A DNA stretch of 9,406 nt from Actinomycetota bacterium (GTDB lineage: Bacteria > Actinomycetota > Acidimicrobiia > IMCC26256 > PALSA-610): positions 1 to 9,406 of the forward strand of contig JAUZEM010000578.1 of the NCBI GenBank assembly GCA_030839005.1. The letters are read 5' to 3'. Under the pieces are notes generated by a model. That model made no database searches. It saw only the letters and a list, made by a program, of their open reading frames with translations, and was not told where the DNA came from. Below, piece by piece: positions 1 through 4,754 of the stretch (position 1 is the stretch's first letter; each line of letters begins with the position of its first letter). The position numbers and the translations under genes were made by a program.

Positions 1-1
1 C

Positions 2-442
2 GCACAATGGCACGCGCTCGTCCGAGACGGCGCCGACACCGCGGAACTCGACGCGTATCTGAGATCAGGCGATTTCACCCCGGGCGCGACGTATCGCGTC
101 CTGCGGGGCGACGACGGCAAACTCGGCCTGTACCACGTCGTGCGCGCCGGTGGTCGACTCGACTCGGAGCTGTTTCCCGAGAGCATGGCAATCCGGAACT
201 TTCCGGACGCACGCGCCTACGCAACGTTGTTGTGCGATCGGCACATCGACCAGATCATCCACTTCGACACCTACGACACGTCGCGGCACACGAACGAGCG
301 AGTCATGATCGACAACGTCGAGCAGGCGCCGGTCGGTGGCGTGACCTTGCGAACGATCGCGAGCGGGACGGGATGGAAAGTCGACGCGGTCGACCGGTCG
401 GGCTGCCCGTCGCGGCGCGGCGCAGGTGTGGTTGTCAACTGA
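2..442 (+). CDS. C-terminal part of a probable multi-pass membrane (GT-C-like) protein, partial
   Basis: The reading frame is open from the window edge to a TGA at 440-442 and gives 146 residues of convincing protein with no start required, so this is the tail of a longer gene. No transmembrane segment is present in the visible part. It looks like a soluble domain: a segment around LGLYHVVRAGGRLDSELFPES, then a stretch reading CDRHIDQIIHFDTYDTSRH and TNERVMID, then a beta-rich end. From memory, similar 'GGRLDSE.FPES ... RHVD ... YD ... TNEH' tails follow the membrane part of large actinobacterial membrane proteins of the GT-C / 6-pyruvoyl-tetrahydropterin-synthase-related class. That assignment is an inference; the substrate is unknown. 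The next gene begins 33 bases downstream on the same strand and in the same frame, after this stop, so co-transcription with corA is possible. The coding call is firm; the functional call is weak. Confidence 0.6.
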   Translation, partial: AQWHALVRDGADTAELDAYLRSGDFTPGATYRVLRGDDGKLGLYHVVRAGGRLDSELFPESMAIRNFPDARAYATLLCDRHIDQIIHFDTYDTSRHTNERVMIDNVEQAPVGGVTLRTIASGTGWKVDAVDRSGCPSRRGAGVVVN

Positions 443-475
443 GTTCCCTCGAAGCTCCCTTCGCGGCACGTAGCG

Positions 476-1393
476 TTGCCGTCCGTGGCGCCCGAACTGC
501 AGTGGATCGACCTCCGTGATCCCGAGGAGCAGGCGTTGCGAGCCGTGCTCCCGGGCGGGATCCACGAGACCGCGCTCGCCCGCATCCTGGCACCGGCGCG
601 CGACGAGCCCCGGCCCCGTCTGGACGCGCAGGGCGATTACATCTTCGGTGTGCTCGCCTTCCCGGCCGTGAATGCGACCGGCGCGCTCGTTTTCCAAGAG
701 GTCGATGTGATCGCGACGCTCGACGTGCTCATCACGATCCGCAAGACGCCCCCCGGTCACACCGCGTGCGAATTCGACGATGTCCGCAACGCGGCGCTGC
801 GCAACGGCTCGCCGCCCGGCCTGTGCCTTCACGTCGTGGTGGACGAGATCGCCGAGCGGTTCCTCACGATGGTCGACGGCTTCGACGAGAGCATCGACGA
901 CCTCGAAGACCACGTGAAGGACTGGCCCTCGACCGAGATTCGGGGACAGATCTCGACCATCCGGCACGACATCCTGCACGTCCGCCGGGTGCTCGCGCCG
1001 ACGCGCGACGCGGCGCGGGCGGTGCTCGACGACCGCGTCGAGCTCGACGGCGACGTCTCACTGTTCCCTCGCGACATCGAGCTGCGCTTCGCCGACGCAT
1101 ACGACAAGTTGCTGCGTGCAACGGACGGTCTCGACCTGGCGCGCGACCTGCTCGCCGGGGTACGAGACTTCCACCAGGCGGAGATCGCGAACGATCAGAA
1201 CGAGGTCATGAAGCGTCTGACCGTCGTCGCATCCGTGCTGCTGCTCCCCACCTTCATCGTCGGTCTCTACGGCCAGAACTTCAAGCACATTCCCGAGCTC
1301 GCGTGGGCCCAGGGGTACGGGTGGTCGTGGGCAGTGATCCTCGTGACGACCTCGCTGCAGCTTTGGTACTTCCGTCGTAAGCGTTGGATCTGA
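476..1393 (+). CDS. corA: CorA-family magnesium/divalent-cation transporter with a GQN signature
   Basis: This 305-residue protein has the CorA layout. A soluble alpha/beta N-terminal domain (about 1-130) is followed by long helices rich in charged residues (about 120-245, including LCLHVVVDEIAERFLTMVDG and DDLEDHV). Two membrane helices close the C-terminus, about 248-266 and 281-299, ending in a basic FRRKRWI tail. CorA proteins form pentameric channels that take up Mg2+ (sometimes Co2+ or Ni2+) across the inner membrane. The signature loop between the two helices is normally YGMNF; here it reads YGQNF at 265-269, followed by KHIPE instead of the common MPE. Length and topology are otherwise normal. 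The start is uncertain: the first in-frame candidates after the upstream stop are TTG at 476 and GTG at 485, and neither has a good Shine-Dalgarno. With the loop substitution, ion preference cannot be assumed. Confidence 0.9.
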   Translation: MPSVAPELQWIDLRDPEEQALRAVLPGGIHETALARILAPARDEPRPRLDAQGDYIFGVLAFPAVNATGALVFQEVDVIATLDVLITIRKTPPGHTACEFDDVRNAALRNGSPPGLCLHVVVDEIAERFLTMVDGFDESIDDLEDHVKDWPSTEIRGQISTIRHDILHVRRVLAPTRDAARAVLDDRVELDGDVSLFPRDIELRFADAYDKLLRATDGLDLARDLLAGVRDFHQAEIANDQNEVMKRLTVVASVLLLPTFIVGLYGQNFKHIPELAWAQGYGWSWAVILVTTSLQLWYFRRKRWI

Positions 1394-1401
1394 CGGTGCT
1401 C

Positions 1402-1438
1402 TAATCTGTCGCGGACGGTGCGCGAAGGGTGCGTCCGC
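1402..1438 (+). promoter_or_regulatory. Cold-shock gene leader: possible -10 box and hairpin
   Basis: In the 66-base gap before the cold-shock gene there is a TAATCT at 1402-1407 that resembles a -10 box, although no convincing -35 lies at the right distance. Just after it, 1411-1417 (GCGGACG) and 1432-1438 (CGTCCGC) form a perfect 7-bp stem with a 14-base loop. The stem ends 8 bases before the Shine-Dalgarno. There is no T run, so it is not an intrinsic terminator for corA. A leader structure affecting translation of the cold-shock mRNA is conceivable but not shown. Confidence 0.3.
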
Positions 1439-1446
1439 AGTCAAGA

Positions 1447-1451
1447 AAAGG
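1447..1451 (+). promoter_or_regulatory. Shine-Dalgarno fixing the csp start
   Basis: AAAGG lies 8 bases upstream of the GTG at 1460. It decides against the longer in-frame start at 1418, which would add a 14-residue extension that cold-shock proteins lack. Confidence 0.7.
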
Positions 1452-1459
1452 TACGGGTA

Positions 1460-1663
1460 GTGACAACTGGAACGGTCAAATTCTTTAACGCCGAGAAGGG
1501 TTACGGCTTCATCTCGCTCGAGGGTGGCGACAAGGACGTCTTCGTCCATTACTCCAACATCCAGGGCAACGGATACCGGACGCTCGAAGAAGGCCAAAAG
1601 GTCGAGTTCGATGTCGCGCCCGGTCGCAAGGGAGACGAAGCACAGAACGTCCGCGCAATCTGA
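1460..1663 (+). CDS. cspA: Cold-shock protein (CspA family)
   Basis: A 67-residue single cold-shock domain, the usual family length, starting at GTG (read as TTGTVKFFNAEKGYGFI after the initiator). Both nucleic-acid-binding motifs are intact: RNP1 as KGYGFI at 13-18 and RNP2 as VFVHY at 27-31, with the conserved KFFN at 7-10. These small beta-barrels bind single-stranded RNA and DNA and act as RNA chaperones in the cytoplasm, often during cold or growth transition. The gene stands alone: a strong terminator follows it, and its own leader with a hairpin and a good Shine-Dalgarno precedes it. Its TGA stop is the first base triplet of a three-copy tandem repeat. The family call is secure; whether it is cold-induced cannot be told from sequence. 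Confidence 0.96.
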   Translation: MTTGTVKFFNAEKGYGFISLEGGDKDVFVHYSNIQGNGYRTLEEGQKVEFDVAPGRKGDEAQNVRAI

Positions 1664-1702
1664 TACCCGAGGCTTGATACCCGAGGCTTGATACCCGAGG
1701 CT
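1661..1702 (+). repeat. Three perfect 14-bp tandem repeats beginning at the csp stop codon
   Basis: The unit TGATACCCGAGGCT occurs three times without a mismatch at 1661-1674, 1675-1688 and 1689-1702. The first TGA is the csp stop. Because 14 is not a multiple of 3, the TGAs at 1661, 1675 and 1689 fall in all three reading frames. The array ends 9 bases before the terminator stem. Confidence 0.95.
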
Positions 1703-1711
1703 TGCGAGACG

Positions 1712-1738
1712 AAGCCGCCGGCTCCGCGCCGGCGGCTT
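1712..1738 (+). terminator. Intrinsic terminator of the cold-shock gene
   Basis: An 11-bp perfect GC-rich stem pairs 1712-1722 (AAGCCGCCGGC) with 1728-1738 (GCCGGCGGCTT) around a 5-base loop, TCCGC. It is followed only by a weak T-containing run (TGTTCC), as is common in high-GC genomes. It isolates csp from the dehydrogenase downstream and means the latter needs its own promoter. Confidence 0.8.
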
Positions 1739-1800
1739 TGTTCCTCCCGGGTACGTGCTGCGAAGCTGGCGTCGTGACCGACGACGCTTCCACCGAGCTC

Positions 1801-2826
1801 ATGGACGCCGCCGTCTACGTGGGTGACGGCGCGATCGAGGTACAACGGCTTCCGGTTCCCGCGATCGGTCCCAACGACGTGTTGCTCGAGGTTTCGCACT
1901 GCGGCATCTGCGGCACGGACCTGCACCTCGTGCTCGAGCGCTACGCGCGACCGGGCTCGGTGCTCGGCCACGAATGGGCCGGAACCGTCGCCGCGGTCGG
2001 CGATGAGGTGAACGGGTGGGAGATCGGCGCGCGCGTCGTCGTCGACTCGACGCCGGGCTGCGGTCGGTGCCGAGCGTGCACGCGCGGCCGGTCGGCCGTA
2101 TGTCTGCGTCGCGAACCGCCCGACCTGCTCGACTTCTCGCGGGGCGCATTCTGCCGCTTCAAGGCCGCACCGGCGGCCCGGCTCCTTCGCGTTCCCGACG
2201 ATCTGCCGACGCGTTCCGCCGCACTCACCGAACCGACTGCGATCGCGTTGCACAGCATCAACCTCGCGCAGGTCTCGCCCGACGATCGTGTGCTCGTGAC
2301 GGGTGGTGGCCCCGTCGGCCTGTTGACGACGGCGGTACTGCGCAGCCGGGGTGTCCGCGACGTCGTGGTGTCGGAGCCGGCGCCGGCGCGACGCCAACGT
2401 GCCTTCGCGGTCGGCGCCACGACCGTCGTTGCGCCCGACGAGCTGCACCGGGCGCCGATGGGTCGGCCCGTCGACACGCCGTTCACGATCGTGTTCGAAT
2501 GCTCGGGTCACGCAGCCGCGGCGGAGTCGGCGCTCGATCAACTCGATTACGCCGGGACGTTCGTCTTCGTCGGGACCGGGAGCGCGCCGCCGCGCGTCAA
2601 CCACAATCGAGTCATCGTGATGGAACAGACGCTGATCGGCGCGTACAACTACGACGCAGAGGGTTTCCGACCGGCACTCGAGCTGCTCGCCTCCGGCTCA
2701 CTGCCGCTCGACCTGTTGATCGAGCCGGTCGACATCCATCTCGACGAGGTGCTCCCGACGATGCACCGGCTGACCGCGGGCGAGCTGCCCGGCAAGGTCA
2801 TGGTCACACCCGAGCTGTCGCGATGA
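1801..2826 (+). CDS. Zinc-dependent medium-chain alcohol/polyol dehydrogenase
   Basis: A 341-residue medium-chain dehydrogenase of the threonine/sorbitol dehydrogenase-like class, expected to oxidise an alcohol or polyol with NAD(P). Catalytic zinc ligands are visible as Cys37 in GICGTDLH, His57-Glu58 in GHEWAG, and a candidate third ligand Glu144 in LTEPTA. A structural zinc site is complete: Cys87, Cys90, Cys93 and Cys101 (C-x2-C-x2-C-x7-C). The Rossmann fingerprint GGGPVG lies at 168-173. The substrate cannot be deduced. I prefer the ATG at 1801 because MDAAVYVGDG matches the usual family beginning. A GTG at 1774 would add nine residues, and neither start has a strong Shine-Dalgarno. Farther upstream starts would run through the csp terminator. 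The TGA overlaps the ATG of the VOC gene, so the two are co-translated. Confidence 0.9.
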   Translation: MDAAVYVGDGAIEVQRLPVPAIGPNDVLLEVSHCGICGTDLHLVLERYARPGSVLGHEWAGTVAAVGDEVNGWEIGARVVVDSTPGCGRCRACTRGRSAVCLRREPPDLLDFSRGAFCRFKAAPAARLLRVPDDLPTRSAALTEPTAIALHSINLAQVSPDDRVLVTGGGPVGLLTTAVLRSRGVRDVVVSEPAPARRQRAFAVGATTVVAPDELHRAPMGRPVDTPFTIVFECSGHAAAAESALDQLDYAGTFVFVGTGSAPPRVNHNRVIVMEQTLIGAYNYDAEGFRPALELLASGSLPLDLLIEPVDIHLDEVLPTMHRLTAGELPGKVMVTPELSR

Positions 2827-3266
2827 CCGGCCGACCCACGCTCAACCACGTCGCGATCAGCATGGACCCCGGGGTCCTCGACGAGCGCGGGCGGGCGGAG
2901 GTGCTCGCCTTCTACGGCGACGTGTTCGGATGGACCGAGGGCGACAACAGCGGCGAGGCCGGCAACCCGCTCATCCTCTACACCGGGGCATTCGGCCAGT
3001 TCGTCTACCTGCTTCCGGCCGACCCGCCGCTCACCGCGCCTCCGCTCGATCACTTCGGGCTCCAGGTCGAGACGCGGGCGGACCTGCACACGATCGTCGA
3101 GCAGGCGAAGGGTCACGCGGCCCGTGACGATCGCGTGCGCGTGATCGACATCCACTCCCGCACCACTCACGGCCCGACGCACGAATACACGCTCACGAGC
3201 GCGTATATCGGCTTCCTACTGCCCTTGATGATCGAGCTCCAGCATCTGGAGCGCATCGCGCGCTGA
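2823..3266 (+). CDS. VOC/glyoxalase-fold protein
   Basis: This 147-residue protein has the paired beta-alpha-beta-beta-beta pattern of the vicinal oxygen chelate superfamily. The first module starts LNHVAISM (His9) and includes AFYGDVFGW at 29-37; the second starts LDHFGLQV (His77) and ends in YIGFLLPLMIELQH (Glu138). His9, His77 and Glu138 sit where VOC metal ligands usually lie, so a metal-dependent lyase, isomerase or dioxygenase is possible; many such small proteins have no known reaction. Its ATG overlaps the dehydrogenase stop (ATGA), which implies translational coupling and perhaps a shared pathway. The stop codon sits inside a tandem repeat, and the convergent cvnD gene ends only 37 bases away. 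Confidence 0.85.
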   Translation: MTGRPTLNHVAISMDPGVLDERGRAEVLAFYGDVFGWTEGDNSGEAGNPLILYTGAFGQFVYLLPADPPLTAPPLDHFGLQVETRADLHTIVEQAKGHAARDDRVRVIDIHSRTTHGPTHEYTLTSAYIGFLLPLMIELQHLERIAR

Positions 3267-3296
3267 ACGTCGGCGCGCTGAACGTCGGCGCGCTGA
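3259..3296 (+). repeat. 15-bp tandem repeat spanning the VOC stop codon
   Basis: CGCGCTGAACGTCGG occurs at 3259-3273 and 3274-3288, and a third partial copy (CGCGCTGA) at 3289-3296. The period is a multiple of three, so TGAs at 3264, 3279 and 3294 are in the same frame as the VOC gene. It fills most of the 37-base gap between the convergent genes. I see no clear hairpin terminator there. Confidence 0.9.
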
Positions 3297-3303
3297 CGCG
3301 GCG

Positions 3304-3963
3304 CTAGGGAACGAGCGCGGCGCGGCGTAGCTCGTACACGTGCTGCAACAGCGTGACGAGCGCGACCTTTACCGACTGCCGGTTGCGCGCGTCGCAATCG
3401 ACAACGGGGATGTGCGGCGCGACACCGAGCGCCTCGCGTACCTCTGGGATCGGGTAGTGATACGAGCCCGGGAAGTGGTTGACGCCGACGACGAACGGCG
3501 TGTCGCGAGTCTCGAAGTAGTCGAGCGCGACGAAGCTGTCCGCGAGCCGGCGGGTGTCGGCGAGTACCACCGCGCCGAGCGCTCCATCGCACAGGTCGTC
3601 CCACATGAATGCGAATCGCTCCTGGCCGGGCGTTCCGAACAGGTACATCACGAGCGCATCGTCGACAGTGATCCGCCCGAAGTCCATGGCGACCGTCGTT
3701 GTCGTTTTCGTGCCGACGAGGGAAGCATCGTCGACCTCCTTCGACTCGCTCGTCATCGCGGCTTCGGTCGTGAGCGGCGGTATCTCCGACACCGCCGAGA
3801 CGAACGTCGTCTTTCCCACGCCGAATCCGCCGGCGACGACGAGCTTGACCGACGAGACCCGGCGCGCGCGCGGGACGGCGTGGTCGTCGGCCGGGCGCGG
3901 CGGTCGCGTTGCCGACGCCGACCAGGCGCCCCGGCCGTCCGCCGATTCAAAGGGCCCGGACAC
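3304..3963 (-). CDS. cvnD: Conservon small GTPase (CvnD-like)
   Basis: A 219-residue Ras-like GTPase of the actinobacterial conservon type, expected to bind GTP at the membrane complex formed with CvnA, CvnB and CvnC. The P-loop is GGFGVGKT at 45-52. The switch region is TKTTTTVAMDFGRI (85-98). The G3 motif reads LFGTPGQERF (108-117), keeping the Gln that aligns with Ras Gln61 but lacking the Asp of DxxG, as in MglA/CvnD relatives. The usual NKxD is replaced by VNHF (151-154), again typical. The start is GTG at 3963, 17 bases inside cvnC, with GAGG (3974-3977) 10 bases upstream. It carries about 38 extra residues before the first beta strand; a GTG nearer the core (residue 36) is a less likely alternative. 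It is the last gene of the operon and ends TAG. Confidence 0.92.
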   Translation of the reverse strand: MSGPFESADGRGAWSASATRPPRPADDHAVPRARRVSSVKLVVAGGFGVGKTTFVSAVSEIPPLTTEAAMTSESKEVDDASLVGTKTTTTVAMDFGRITVDDALVMYLFGTPGQERFAFMWDDLCDGALGAVVLADTRRLADSFVALDYFETRDTPFVVGVNHFPGSYHYPIPEVREALGVAPHIPVVDCDARNRQSVKVALVTLLQHVYELRRAALVP

Positions 3964-4294
3964 GTTCGATCATCCTCGTGATGGTCGAGAGCTCGATCTC
4001 GACGGGGTCGGTCGTCTCGAGACAGCCGTCGTCGACCAGATCGCCGACGATCACCATCGCGACCCCGAGCGGGACGCCGAGGCCGGCCGCGATCTCCGCG
4101 ATCGAGATCGGCTCGTAGCACTCGTCGACGATGCGGGCCTTCTCGAAATTGAGGTCGTCGCGCGGCTTGCCGACGGTCTGCACCATCGTTTCCATGCGGA
4201 GCGACGTGTCGGCGGCGCGCGTCCGGCCGCCCGTGATCACGAACGGTCGCACGAAGTCCTGTGGCGTCCCGCGGGGCGGAAGCTCGTGGGTCAT
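3947..4294 (-). CDS. cvnC: DUF742 protein (CvnC-like)
   Basis: This 115-residue protein carries the DUF742 hallmarks: an N-terminal VRPFVITGGRT at 15-25 and a winged-helix-like core, about 54-90, containing EPISIAEIAAGLGVPLGVA and IVGDLVDDGCL. It ends in ITRMIERVRAL, matching the usual family ending. In conservons this protein interacts with the kinase and GTPase; DNA binding has been suggested from the fold but is not generally established. The ATG at 4294 has AAAGG (4301-4305) six bases upstream. That Shine-Dalgarno overlaps the cvnB stop codon (TGAAAGG), so translation is probably coupled. The 3' end overlaps the start of cvnD by 17 bases. Family identity is strong; the biochemical role is inferred from context. 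Confidence 0.92.
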   Translation of the reverse strand: MTHELPPRGTPQDFVRPFVITGGRTRAADTSLRMETMVQTVGKPRDDLNFEKARIVDECYEPISIAEIAAGLGVPLGVAMVIVGDLVDDGCLETTDPVEIELSTITRMIERVRAL

Positions 4295-4304
4295 TGAGCG
4301 CCTT

Positions 4305-4754
4305 TCACTGGAGCACGTTCTCCTTCAGCTCCGCGACGAGCGACGGACTGAGTGCGGCACCGACCCGCTCTACGAGCAATGTCATCTGATACCCGACCGC
4401 GCCGACATCGCAGCGGCGATCCGCCACGACACCGAGCGCGCTGCCGTCCGACACCGACGACACGAAGAGGTATCCCTCTCGCATCGCGATGATCACCTGC
4501 TCGAAACCCCCCAGCGCGAAGCAGCGCGCCGTGCTCTCGGCCAGGCTCGTCATTCCGGCGATGATCGCCGCGAGCTGCTCGGCGCCGGCGCGTTCGAGCG
4601 AGCTCGACGTCGCCATGAGCAGTCCGTCGGACGACACCGCGACCGCGTCGGTCACTCCCGGCGTCGTATCGACGAAGCTCGACAGCAGCCAGTTGAAGTT
4701 GCGAACTTCGGCGCTGGTGGTCCCCACGCTCGCTCCGTCTGATTGCACCGTCAA
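4305..4754 (-). CDS. cvnB: Roadblock/LC7 protein (CvnB-like)
   Basis: A 149-residue single roadblock/LC7 domain. After a short polar leader (1-18), the core begins FNWLLSSFVDTTPGVTDAVAV (from 20). It includes SSDGLLMA at 41-48, a long helix around EQLAAIIAGMTSLAES (59-74) and the C-terminal YQMTLLVERVGAALSP. Such proteins dimerise and, in conservon and MglAB-type systems, act as partners or GAP-like regulators of the small GTPase. The start is TTG at 4754, overlapping the cvnA TGA as TTGA. GGAG (4761-4764) lies six bases upstream, which favours this over the GTG at 4748. The 10-base gap to cvnC and the shared Shine-Dalgarno region support operon expression. The family call is secure; GAP activity is only an analogy. 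Confidence 0.92.
   Translation of the reverse strand: MTVQSDGASVGTTSAEVRNFNWLLSSFVDTTPGVTDAVAVSSDGLLMATSSSLERAGAEQLAAIIAGMTSLAESTARCFALGGFEQVIIAMREGYLFVSSVSDGSALGVVADRRCDVGAVGYQMTLLVERVGAALSPSLVAELKENVLQ

Noticed and set aside
1661..1702. CRISPR-like array
   Set aside because: The copies are directly adjacent with no spacers and the unit is only 14 bp; it is a simple tandem repeat.
1549..2604. Minus-strand open frame across csp and the dehydrogenase
   Set aside because: It runs through the csp terminator and the tandem repeat, and overlaps two well-supported + strand genes.
2016..3266. Long + strand frame fusing an Arg-rich region to the VOC protein
   Set aside because: Only the part from ATG 2823 is protein-like; the earlier part is an out-of-frame shadow of the dehydrogenase.
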